A stretch of 9,168 nt of DNA, taken from assembly GCA_009700405.1 (NCBI GenBank), contig WLMD01000060.1, positions 1-9,168 of the forward strand, given 5' to 3'. The notes beneath the pieces were generated by a model. The model was not told where the DNA came from and ran no database searches. It was given only the letters and a program-made list of their open reading frames with translations. This stretch comes from Actinomycetota bacterium. Its GTDB lineage: Bacteria > Actinomycetota > Actinomycetes > Nanopelagicales > Nanopelagicaceae. Numbering within the stretch: position 1 is the stretch's first letter; each line of letters begins with the position of its first letter. Made by a program: the position numbers and the translations under genes. Below, one piece after another: positions 1 through 6,699 of this stretch.

Positions 1-681
1 GGCAACTCAGCAACAGCAGCTGGCTTGAAGTTGATTCCACTCATGTTGGGTATCGTCTCTATGTCCATCTACAGCGGAAAGCGAATCAGCGCTAAAGGCC
101 ATTACAAGATATTCCCAGTTGTAGGTACTGCGATTATGACTCTAGGAATTCTTTCTATGGTCACTCTCACCCGCACAACTCCATACTGGCAGCTCTCTAT
201 CTACTCCATCATCGTTGGAGCAGGTCTAGGACTATCGATGCAGACAATTGTCATCGCACTCCAAAACTCAGTTGATTTCAGCGATATGGGAGTGGCTACA
301 AGTTCTAACACTTTCTTCCGCTCTCTCGGTAGCGTTTTTGGAACTGCACTCTTTGGCGCTGTTCTCAATAACCGCCTCACTCATTACATGGCAAGTGGCT
401 TCACCGACCTTGGCAAGAGCAACCCTTCTGAACTCACAGGTGTAGATATTTCACCTAAGGGGCTCACTGGGATTATTGCGGCGCCAGAAAAGGTTTCGGT
501 TCTCGTGCATAACACCGCACTCGATGCCTATGTAAACGCATTCCACATAGTCTTTCTTGCAGCAGCACCGGTCACGGCGCTTGGTTTCTTCTTGGCGTTA
601 ATGCTTCGCGAAGTTCCCCTTCGTACGAGTAATGACTACGCAGCGGCACGCGAAGAATCAGCTGGCGAGGCAATTGGTTGA
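1..681 (+). CDS. MFS drug exporter of the DHA2 (EmrB/QacA) family, 3' part
   Basis: This is the C-terminal 226 residues of a proton-driven multidrug exporter of the inner membrane; the reading frame is open from base 1, so the gene begins outside the window. At least five hydrophobic segments are visible (roughly residues 10-25, 41-60, 65-88, 105-122 and 188-207), matching the last segments of a 14-TM DHA2 protein. Family landmarks are the opening GNSATAAGLKLIPLMLG, the SGKRISAKGHYK loop followed by FPVVGTAIM, and GVATSSNTFFRSLGSVFG near residues 98-115. The short charged tail after the last helix is typical. The stop TGA (679-681) overlaps the TTG start of the next exporter, so the two are probably co-transcribed and translationally coupled. 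The substrate cannot be read from the sequence. Confidence 0.9.
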   Translation, partial: GNSATAAGLKLIPLMLGIVSMSIYSGKRISAKGHYKIFPVVGTAIMTLGILSMVTLTRTTPYWQLSIYSIIVGAGLGLSMQTIVIALQNSVDFSDMGVATSSNTFFRSLGSVFGTALFGAVLNNRLTHYMASGFTDLGKSNPSELTGVDISPKGLTGIIAAPEKVSVLVHNTALDAYVNAFHIVFLAAAPVTALGFFLALMLREVPLRTSNDYAAAREESAGEAIG

Positions 682-1898
682 TCAAAGAGAAACTTTTTGG
701 GGATCTACCTCGAGAAGTTAAGGTCTTAGTCGGCGCATCATTTTTTGTTGCCGTCGGATTTGGCATTGTCGTTCCGGCAATTCCTCTTTTTACTAAGTCT
801 TTCGGAGTCAACAACTCTGCAGTCGGATTAATCGTTTCAACCTTTGCGATTGCCCGATTCTCTTCCGGGCTAATCTCCGGAAGGCTTGTTGATAAATTTG
901 GAGAACGTCCCATTTTTGCTACTGGGATATTCCTGGTCTCCTTTTTTACATTTCTTTGTGCGCTTGCCCAAAGCTACTCTCAACTTCTTATCTTCCGTAC
1001 GGCAGGCGGAATAGGTTCTTCAATGTTCTCGGTTGCTGCAGGATCTATCATCATGCGATCAGTTTCGGATGACATGCGCGGTCGTGCACAATCTATTTAC
1101 AACGGCGCATTCTTGGTTGGCGGCATTGCAGGTCCTGCAATCGGGGGTCTCCTTACGGGAATTTCTCTTCGTGCACCATTTTTTGCCTATGCGATATTTC
1201 TTCTCTGCGCTGGAACGGTGGGCTTCTTCTTTCTCTCCCCTGGAAAGCGCGAGGTGACTACTAAAGACACTTCTGGCGACAACATGAAGATTTCAGAGGC
1301 GTTAAAGATTGTTCCGTACCGGACAGCATTAGCACTCACATTTGTAACTTCGTGGATTCTTTTTGGATTGAGATCTTCGATAATTCCACTTTTCGTGACG
1401 GAAGAATTGCACTCATCAGCATCTGTTGTAGGGTTGGGTTTCACTCTTGCAGCGCTATTTCAAGGAACTTTGCTTCTATCTGCGGGAGCCCTTTCAGATA
1501 GAAGGGGACGACGTTTCGCACTCATAATCGGCACAAGCGTCGTATTGGTTGGTGCACTAACTCTTGTTTTTGCAATCCACCCATGGATGTACTTGGCCAG
1601 CATGTGCGTGATGGGACTAGGCGGCGCATTTCTCTCCACAACACCAGCAAATATCGTGGGAGATGTCATCCGAGGTAAGAGTGGCCAAGTCATTGCCCTA
1701 TTTCAGATGGCTGGTGATGCAGGAATGATTGTTGGGCCAATTACTGTTGGCTTTTTATCGGATGTCTTCTCTTTCCGAACAGCATTTTTGGTATCGGCTG
1801 TCGTATTTTCATTTTCAATAATTCTTGCATTTCGACTTCCAGAGACGCGAAAGTCACATATACAAAAAATTAGCCCCCACCAATACGGTGAGGGCTAA
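678..1898 (+). CDS. MFS transporter, DHA1-type drug:H+ antiporter-like
   Basis: A complete 406-residue, 12-helix major facilitator, the usual length for DHA1 exporters of the TetA/MdtG type. Visible motifs are motif A in the loop between helices 2 and 3 (GRLVDKFGERP, residues 68-78), the helix-4 arginine of motif B (R107 in FRTAGGIG), and the antiporter motif C in helix 5 (GGIAGPAIGG, residues 149-158), which is characteristic of exporters. A second motif-A-like loop, GALSDRRGRR, is at 270-279 after a central hydrophilic linker at about 190-208. The TTG start is chosen because it overlaps the previous stop as TTGA and has GAGG seven bases upstream. Coupling to the DHA2 gene suggests joint efflux, but the substrate is unknown. 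The last codons lie inside a terminator hairpin. Confidence 0.88.
   Translation: MIKEKLFGDLPREVKVLVGASFFVAVGFGIVVPAIPLFTKSFGVNNSAVGLIVSTFAIARFSSGLISGRLVDKFGERPIFATGIFLVSFFTFLCALAQSYSQLLIFRTAGGIGSSMFSVAAGSIIMRSVSDDMRGRAQSIYNGAFLVGGIAGPAIGGLLTGISLRAPFFAYAIFLLCAGTVGFFFLSPGKREVTTKDTSGDNMKISEALKIVPYRTALALTFVTSWILFGLRSSIIPLFVTEELHSSASVVGLGFTLAALFQGTLLLSAGALSDRRGRRFALIIGTSVVLVGALTLVFAIHPWMYLASMCVMGLGGAFLSTTPANIVGDVIRGKSGQVIALFQMAGDAGMIVGPITVGFLSDVFSFRTAFLVSAVVFSFSIILAFRLPETRKSHIQKISPHQYGEG
1870..1898. terminator. Bidirectional intrinsic terminator overlapping the 3' end of the MFS gene
   Basis: The arms TTAGCCCcCACC (1870-1881) and GGTGaGGGCTAA (1887-1898) pair with one C/A mismatch around an AATAC loop. 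On the minus strand the hairpin is followed by six T residues (complement of 1864-1869), giving a good rho-independent terminator for the convergent Bax-inhibitor gene; on the plus strand it is followed by a weaker TTTC. The right arm contains the TAA stop of the MFS gene, so the hairpin encodes the last eight or so residues of that protein. Confidence 0.85.
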
Positions 1899-1921
1899 TT
1901 TCACAATCGATTTACGTGTTA

Positions 1922-2737
1922 TTAGTCTCCACTGCGAAGAATTGAAAGCAAGCGAAGTACTTCCATATACAACCAGACGATCGTAACCATCAGACCAAAG
2001 CCTGCACGCCATGATTCAACTTCTGGCAAGCCTGCATTGACGCCCTTTTGGATTTGATCAAAATCAAGAATCAGGAAGATGCTTGCGATGGCAACGCCAG
2101 CAAGTGCAAGGAGTAATCCAAGTCCGCTCACGCCATAGAGGCCCATACCGCCACCAACATTTGCAAAAGATGCAAACATGCTGACAAGTCCAAGAACTAA
2201 GTAACCAATCGCTGCGCCCATCACCATTCGTGTGAATTTAGGTGTTACGCGAACGCGGCCACTCTTATATGCAAAGAGCACGCCAACGAATGCAGCAAGG
2301 GTTCCGATAATTGCTTGGCTGACAATGCCAGGATAAATCGTGTTGTACACGTGACTGAGTGTGCCAAGTGCCAAACCTTCAAATGCTGCATAAGCCATGA
2401 TCAGTGCTGGGCGAACGGTCTTGCTAAATGTATTGACCATCGCGAGCACGAAACCACCAAGGAAACCAATCATCAAGAAGCCGCCGCCAAGATTGAGGGT
2501 CCATGCAGCTGCGCCAGTGATTACCAAGATGCCGAAAAGAATTCCGGTACGAGTCACAACATCATCAATGGTCATACGACCTGTACGAAGTGATGAAGCT
2601 GCTGGTGCGTTGTAAAGATTCTCTAGTGTTTGTGGTGAATCAACAGGTGCATCGTGCTGGATTGTTGTTCCAGGGTTCATTGATGCGAAGCCACGTTGAT
2701 TAAAGGCTCTTCCCAAGACAGGGTTTGAGCTTTGCAT
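1922..2737 (-). CDS. Bax inhibitor-1 / YccA family membrane protein
   Basis: A 271-residue member of the Bax1-I (TMBIM) family, integral membrane proteins with about seven helices, some of which act as pH-sensitive calcium leak channels. The first 60 residues are polar and cytoplasmic, as in other actinobacterial members. Hydrophobic segments run from about 64 to 267. Family landmarks are AYAAFEGLALGTLS (115-128), LDFDQIQKGV (224-233) with the two acidic residues D225 and D227 in the region of the family's aspartate sensor, and the closing WRAGFGLMVTIVWLYMEVLR (243-262). The ATG at 2737 is preceded by AAGGAG (2753-2748) ten bases away. The gene appears monocistronic, with a candidate promoter at 2789-2816 and a strong terminator just beyond its stop. 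Physiological role in this bacterium is not shown. Confidence 0.9.
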   Translation of the reverse strand: MQSSNPVLGRAFNQRGFASMNPGTTIQHDAPVDSPQTLENLYNAPAASSLRTGRMTIDDVVTRTGILFGILVITGAAAWTLNLGGGFLMIGFLGGFVLAMVNTFSKTVRPALIMAYAAFEGLALGTLSHVYNTIYPGIVSQAIIGTLAAFVGVLFAYKSGRVRVTPKFTRMVMGAAIGYLVLGLVSMFASFANVGGGMGLYGVSGLGLLLALAGVAIASIFLILDFDQIQKGVNAGLPEVESWRAGFGLMVTIVWLYMEVLRLLSILRSGD

Positions 2738-2761
2738 AGGTTCTTGTCTCCTTCTGTAGCC

Positions 2762-2776
2762 GATGGAAGATCCATC
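2762..2776. repeat. Small hairpin in the Bax1-I gene leader
   Basis: GATGGA and TCCATC form a perfect 6-bp inverted repeat around AGA, nine bases upstream of the AAGGAG ribosome-binding site. It would form a short leader hairpin in the transcript. No regulatory role can be shown from sequence alone. Confidence 0.4.
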
Positions 2777-2788
2777 AGTAGTGGAACA

Positions 2789-2816
2789 ATTCTAGGTTGC
2801 AGAAACTTCCCAGCAA
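2789..2816 (-). promoter_or_regulatory. Candidate promoter of the Bax1-I gene with internal inverted repeat
   Basis: On the minus strand a -35-like TTGCTG (2816-2811) and a -10-like TAGAAT (2794-2789, five of six consensus bases) are separated by 16 bases, with the start codon about 50 bases downstream. A perfect inverted repeat GGTTGC-12 nt-GCAACC (2795-2800 / 2813-2818) fills the spacer and overlaps the -35 box, so it could be an operator. Both assignments rest on consensus matching only. Confidence 0.4.
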
Positions 2817-2889
2817 CCGCAGTAGACGCTCACAGGCTGAGATTTAACCTAGAAAAATCCACAAACCATGCTCAAAGTGAGAACTAACC

Positions 2890-3084
2890 TTAGGCAGCAG
2901 GCAAACCCGCGATAACGATCTCAGCTAGCGGCAAGCGCACTCGTGGTGCCTTCTCACGTTCAAGCAAGGCCTCATTATCAAGGTGCTCGGCCGGGGCTTG
3001 CTTACCCAGAACCAGGATTGCAGTTTGTGAGTAATTATCTGGAAGTGCGAATGGGCGCACCGATCCGTCCTCATTTGTTGTCAC
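2890..3084 (-). CDS. Short hypothetical protein, possibly the 3' remnant of a larger gene
   Basis: A 64-residue frame with a GTG start at 3084 that I do not recognise. It lacks a membrane segment as drawn and ends in RLPLAEIVIAGLPAA. No good ribosome-binding site precedes the GTG. The same frame is open for a further 24 codons upstream, until an in-frame TAA at about 3157-3159; that stretch reads plausibly as protein (KATWAPSVSALILVVAV) but contains no ATG, GTG or TTG start. This pattern suits a decayed or truncated gene as well as a real small gene. It lies 88 bases downstream of the DUF5671-ABM gene on the same strand and no terminator separates them, so it could be read as the tail of that transcript. 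Confidence 0.45.
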   Translation of the reverse strand: MTTNEDGSVRPFALPDNYSQTAILVLGKQAPAEHLDNEALLEREKAPRVRLPLAEIVIAGLPAA

Positions 3085-3172
3085 TGCAACTACCAGAATA
3101 AGAGCCGATACTGAAGGTGCCCAAGTGGCCTTCAGGTGCGACTTAATCGATTCTACTTACTCGACTTCGATA

Positions 3173-4960
3173 TTAGTCTTTAGTGCTTTTCAATCTCTTT
3201 ACTTCAAGATTTGAAACCATTGGATCGGAATAGAGTTTCCAATCAGCGAGTCCTTTGCTCTCCAAATATGCATCGTGACTCTTTTCGTCACTCCACACTT
3301 CATATAAGAAGATGGCGTTATCTCGATCTGCCTCCATAAGCACATCAAAGCGTTCGCATCCTTTAACTTTACGTACATGAGTCGCATACTTTTCTACAGC
3401 CACAATGAACTCTTCAACATCCTTTGCCAGAAGGTTCATCTGGACAAAGAAATATTGCCTTTCATCAGATGACTTCTCCGACATGCCCTGCACCTCAACA
3501 TGCTTTTCACCACGATAGACCTGCCAGTGATAAATCGACACAAAGAGAGCGGTTATCAGGATTCCTAGTGCAAAACGGGCCTGATGGAATGTTGCAACAC
3601 CTATTTCTCCATTAAACAAATCATTAAAAGAAATATAGGTAATCGTAATCAATGAGATAAGTGATGCAACCGCCGTTACCCCAAAGAGTACGAATAAATA
3701 AATCCGCCTAACAAGTGAGCTCTGTTCGGCCAAGGGATCTTTTGCAACTTTATTCTGAATCGATTTCCATATGATCCACCAAATAGGGCCGCCAACCAAT
3801 ATTAAGGTCAATGCAACAATAAGAGTATTGGATGACTGAGGTCCCGTAATTTGCGTGGACTTTGACAGTGACTGCACGATTGACACTAAAATCATTGTGA
3901 TTCCGCCAACCGCGGCAAGTAAACCAATACTGGCAATCACATATTCATAAATTCGGCGTATTTCTGTGCGGCCCGTACTTTGAGTCCGCCCTAGGACATC
4001 TCGGTGATACCAAACAACGATTAAGCCAACTAGGACCGCAGCTAATGTCGAAGGTGCATCATGAAAATATTGGGCTGCGCTTTCGGACTGGGTGTCGCCA
4101 AAAAACCACACTAATATCGAGTACAAGGTAATTGATGAGGCAATTACAGAAGTAAGTACTCCACCACCTACTCCAATAAGCAAAACGTACGCATACCAAA
4201 TACTCTCTTTTTTAGCCTTAGCAGCGGTTCGAACCCAGTAGACATACCAGACTGGTGCGCCTACTAACAGAGTTATTAGACCACTTCGTAACGAATCACT
4301 TGAGTCAACTAAAGTTACATTCGTTTCAGTTGGAAATATTATTCGTAAGATGCCTTCTACCACTGTAATTAGGCCTACAAAGCTAAACCCAAGACCAATC
4401 AGCGAACCAATCAAATGGTCGCCAACGGTATTTTCTTCCCTGCCTAATTTATTATGTAATCTAAAATGAAAAAACCAGACAGCGCCCCAAACAATAAACT
4501 GTGCGATGTCACTGCCTTGGAGTGGATCCTCATGAATCACAACCCCATATAGGTTTACTTGTGAATTCATATTTAGTACAAGTGCAGTGATGGAGACTCC
4601 TGTTAGATAGAGATTCCAACCAAAAGTCACCGTTTCACTTGGGTCTTTACGAATTGTGCTACGTGTCCACATAGCCGTAGCTATGTATAGAGGAACACCA
4701 ACTAGGGTGAAAGAAGAATCAAGCGCTAATGCTGCTCGGTCCGCATAGATAGTTGTTCCGATATGCAAAAACCGTCCCAAAAGACCACTAATCCCTATAC
4801 CCGAGATAATCGTTAAGGCTAGAAGTAATCCATATTGAAAGAAACGGCGAATTCCCCCGCCTTTGGTCAATTGATTTCGACTACCAGAAAATACTTTTCT
4901 CGCGATGAAGATAAACAACCCAAGAATTACAAGGTTACCGAGAAGGGGCAAGAAATTCAT
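3173..4960 (-). CDS. Polytopic membrane protein with repeated DUF5671-like units fused to a C-terminal ABM domain
   Basis: A 595-residue protein. After an N-terminal helix (4-21), residues 36-485 form about twelve helices with internal repetition. Half-units end alternately in GxPxWxxxW-like motifs (near 88-98, 234-242, 390-398) and in a helix followed by an H-rich tail (FFHFRLHNKLG 163-173, VVWYHRDVLG 315-324, IYHWQVYRGE 476-485), suggesting three tandem DUF5671-like units. Residues 502-580 are an ABM-type ferredoxin-like dimeric domain (FFVQMNLLAKDVEEF, the CERFDVL strand, FLYEVWSDEKSHDAYLES), related to YgiN and quinol or haem monooxygenase-like proteins; it would be cytoplasmic if the helix count is even. 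The ATG at 4960 is preferred over 5014 because it gives an ATGA overlap with the upstream gene and has GGGGAG eight bases upstream. Function is unknown; the fusion hints at sensing or redox chemistry on a small ligand. Confidence 0.75.
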   Translation of the reverse strand: MNFLPLLGNLVILGLFIFIARKVFSGSRNQLTKGGGIRRFFQYGLLLALTIISGIGISGLLGRFLHIGTTIYADRAALALDSSFTLVGVPLYIATAMWTRSTIRKDPSETVTFGWNLYLTGVSITALVLNMNSQVNLYGVVIHEDPLQGSDIAQFIVWGAVWFFHFRLHNKLGREENTVGDHLIGSLIGLGFSFVGLITVVEGILRIIFPTETNVTLVDSSDSLRSGLITLLVGAPVWYVYWVRTAAKAKKESIWYAYVLLIGVGGGVLTSVIASSITLYSILVWFFGDTQSESAAQYFHDAPSTLAAVLVGLIVVWYHRDVLGRTQSTGRTEIRRIYEYVIASIGLLAAVGGITMILVSIVQSLSKSTQITGPQSSNTLIVALTLILVGGPIWWIIWKSIQNKVAKDPLAEQSSLVRRIYLFVLFGVTAVASLISLITITYISFNDLFNGEIGVATFHQARFALGILITALFVSIYHWQVYRGEKHVEVQGMSEKSSDERQYFFVQMNLLAKDVEEFIVAVEKYATHVRKVKGCERFDVLMEADRDNAIFLYEVWSDEKSHDAYLESKGLADWKLYSDPMVSNLEVKRLKSTKD

Positions 4961-5406
4961 TTTACGTACTCCCCGCAGTTGTATAACGGCCACGGAATGC
5001 CCGCAAGCCGCCACAATCCATCTTCCTTAACGAGCCGAATCGACTGATCTTCATCGTTCATACTATCGTTGAAAATTGAAGTGTCCCATTGAATAGAAAT
5101 ATGAACAACGGCCGTATCTTGTGTCACATCCGTTTTCACAAGAGATATTTGAATATTTTTGTTTAGGTTGGCCCGGTCAACATCTTCTACCGTGCATTTG
5201 CTTGACTTTGAGAAATAGTTGGCGGCAAGATCATTTCGCCCATCATTCATTGCCTGTAAGTAGGCTTGAAGAACCCGTTGTGGTGAACCGCTTTCAAAGT
5301 TATTTACAGTATTTTTTGAATTTGTCGCGACGACAATTGCTAGGACGGTAATAGCAACAACTATTATTGCCAAGTAAAAATTAGCCGTACCTTTTACTTT
5401 TCGCAT
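4957..5406 (-). CDS. Membrane-anchored small protein with NTF2/DUF4878-like domain
   Basis: A 149-residue protein with one N-terminal membrane anchor (about 9-27, after a basic MRKVK start) and an exported or surface domain at 40-149. The domain has the look of the SnoaL/NTF2 or DUF4878 group: a first helix with SPQRVLQAYLQAMNDG (41-56), LAANYFSK, then strands ending VKEDGLWRLAGIPWP (126-140), where W132 fits the family's conserved W/R turn. C71 and C144 could form a disulfide. No catalytic residues are evident, so it is probably a ligand-binding or partner protein. Its stop overlaps the next gene by ATGA, implying coupled expression with the DUF5671-ABM protein. No clear Shine-Dalgarno precedes the ATG; TATCCT lies six bases upstream and would suit a leaderless transcript. 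Confidence 0.7.
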   Translation of the reverse strand: MRKVKGTANFYLAIIVVAITVLAIVVATNSKNTVNNFESGSPQRVLQAYLQAMNDGRNDLAANYFSKSSKCTVEDVDRANLNKNIQISLVKTDVTQDTAVVHISIQWDTSIFNDSMNDEDQSIRLVKEDGLWRLAGIPWPLYNCGEYVK

Positions 5407-5476
5407 ACTTTAAGGATACTCGCGCTGCATGTAAGGACGTTTTCGGCAGAATCCATGGGGGGTTAGCCCGTTTACG

Positions 5477-5524
5477 GCGAAAGAGGGTGTCATCGAAAGT
5501 GAAGCGGCGCTACAACTCTTTCGC
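5477..5524. repeat. Nine-base inverted repeat in the intergenic region
   Basis: GCGAAAGAG (5477-5485) and CTCTTTCGC (5516-5524) are perfect inverted copies separated by 30 bases, immediately after the stop of the 350-residue secreted protein gene (minus strand). No T tract follows, so it is not a classical intrinsic terminator. It could be an mRNA 3'-end structure or a protein-binding site upstream of the NTF2-like gene. Confidence 0.45.
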
Positions 5525-5526
5525 AA

Positions 5527-6579
5527 CTACCCAGAATTTTTACAATAATCACTAGTCCGAATACCTCCAAGAGCAGGAATTTTTGCCAAAGTTTGGAGAT
5601 CTTCATTGGAAAACCATGGCGCTTCAAGCCAGCACACCGAATAACCCGGATAGTACAAAGTGCGATCCCCACTAAATGAAATTGGAGGATTCTTGTTTAG
5701 TGATCTGAGATCTAGTAGTCCAAAGTCCATTCCTGCACCTGTTCCTTGTGCAGTTCCAAAAGGTTGACCCACATTGAGAGCGATAATCGTCCCCTTAGGC
5801 ATTTTGGCATTTACATAAACCTCATTATTTGTTCCTTTATCTAGCCCGCCTACAAACTCCAAAAGTTCTTTTACATCTGGTCCAGGTTCATAGAGATGTC
5901 CAACTCGAATCATGATTCCGCAATCTGAAACTGCATTCACGCCAAATTGAAATACTCCCTCCTCAGTAAAATTGGTAAAGATATTTATTATCGTTGCGTC
6001 AAAAGGCAATCGAACAACTACTCCCGATTTATAGGGTTCTGGAATGCCCGACCACCTAATTGCACCGTGGGGCTTATAGTCATTACTTCTGTACAGACCT
6101 GGCGGAATCAGCCATTGAACTTCCGATAGATCGACAAAATCTTTAAGTGCAAATGCCGGCAAAATGCATTCAGGGGCAGGCTTTCCTGATACCCATTTAT
6201 TTCCCGGTACTGCCCAATGCCACCCATCCATGTACTGTCCGATCTTCCACTGCGCTCTGTTTGTTGTAGGTGTTGCAGTCGGTGTTGCAGTCGGTGTTGC
6301 AGTCGGTGTTGCAGTGGGTGTTGCAGTGGGTGTTGCAGTCGGTGTTGCAGTCGGTGTTGCAGTTGTTTTAGGCGTAGGAATCGCTATTTTTGTTCCTTTA
6401 TTCCATACCAATTTTTTACCATTTTTCACGCATTTGTATTTAATCCCTGCGATTGTTCGAGTGGAACCTATTTTTGAGCAAGGCGCACCGGGCTTAACTT
6501 GCGTTGCAGCACTTGCGTTTATCAACGTATGCAGTCCAATGACTAAACAGAGTGTCGCGACGAAACCCTTCTTAACCAT
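5527..6579 (-). CDS. Secreted protein with TATP repeats and a degenerate M23-like domain
   Basis: A 350-residue exported protein. Residues 1-25 are a Sec signal peptide (MVKK, hydrophobic core, ASA-A cleavage region); the ATG at 6579 is chosen over the in-frame ATG at 6612 because it begins this signal directly, although the GGAG 12 bases away is distant. Residues 29-62 form a small two-cysteine module (C34, C50) ending KKLVWNKG. Residues 73-104 are eight TATP repeats, a proline/threonine wall-spanning type linker. The C-terminal part (about 168-293) resembles a LytM/M23 fold: HGAIR in place of the HxxxD motif, RLPFDATIINI like the usual APxDGxV strand, GHLYEP, and GMDFGLLDLR. The metal ligands are not recognisable (R175 replaces Asp and no HxH), so it is probably not an active peptidase. 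The domain call is tentative; secretion and linker are clear. Confidence 0.7.
   Translation of the reverse strand: MVKKGFVATLCLVIGLHTLINASAATQVKPGAPCSKIGSTRTIAGIKYKCVKNGKKLVWNKGTKIAIPTPKTTATPTATPTATPTATPTATPTATPTATPTATPTTNRAQWKIGQYMDGWHWAVPGNKWVSGKPAPECILPAFALKDFVDLSEVQWLIPPGLYRSNDYKPHGAIRWSGIPEPYKSGVVVRLPFDATIINIFTNFTEEGVFQFGVNAVSDCGIMIRVGHLYEPGPDVKELLEFVGGLDKGTNNEVYVNAKMPKGTIIALNVGQPFGTAQGTGAGMDFGLLDLRSLNKNPPISFSGDRTLYYPGYSVCWLEAPWFSNEDLQTLAKIPALGGIRTSDYCKNSG
6269..6364. repeat. Coding minisatellite, eight copies of a 12-bp unit
   Basis: Eight head-to-tail copies of GGTGTTGCAGTC (plus strand) with variation only at the last base of the unit (C, G or T). In the minus-strand gene each copy encodes Thr-Ala-Thr-Pro. 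The unit length keeps the frame, so copy-number change would lengthen or shorten the linker without destroying the protein. Confidence 0.95.
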
Positions 6580-6651
6580 AGAAAAATAGTACTCCGGGTC
6601 AAGCACCGGCATCAGAGGAATTCATGCTTCACAAGAGATCATTGAGGCAAA

Positions 6652-6687
6652 AAAACAACCCCAGCCGAATTCGACTGGGGTTGTTTT
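6652..6687. terminator. Strong bidirectional intrinsic terminator after the carbonic anhydrase gene
   Basis: A 13-bp arm AAAACAACCCCAG (6652-6664) pairs with CTGGGGTTGTTTT (6675-6687); inside it, after one C/A mismatch, CGAA/TTCG extends the stem. On the minus strand the stem runs into a U-rich tract (complement of the A run at 6649-6655), placing it 13 bases after the carbonic anhydrase stop. The TTTTC on the plus strand allows termination in the other direction as well. Confidence 0.9.
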
Positions 6688-6699
6688 CTTACTAATTAA

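Noticed and set aside
1..1898. Biosynthetic or resistance cluster around the exporter pair
   Set aside because: No biosynthetic enzyme or regulator is visible; the neighbour across the terminator is an unrelated Bax1-I gene.
6269..6364. CRISPR-like array
   Set aside because: The units are contiguous 12-mers without spacers and lie in frame within a protein-coding gene.
6164..6589. Plus-strand frame with GVAV repeats and its cysteine-rich neighbour frame
   Set aside because: These are antisense translations of the 12-bp minisatellite; the minus-strand frame has a signal peptide and sensible domains, and no ribosome-binding site supports the plus-strand frames.
6580..6612. Upstream ATG at 6612 as the start of the TATP-repeat protein
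   Set aside because: It would put eleven residues with acidic character before the signal peptide; the ATG at 6579 starts the basic n-region directly.
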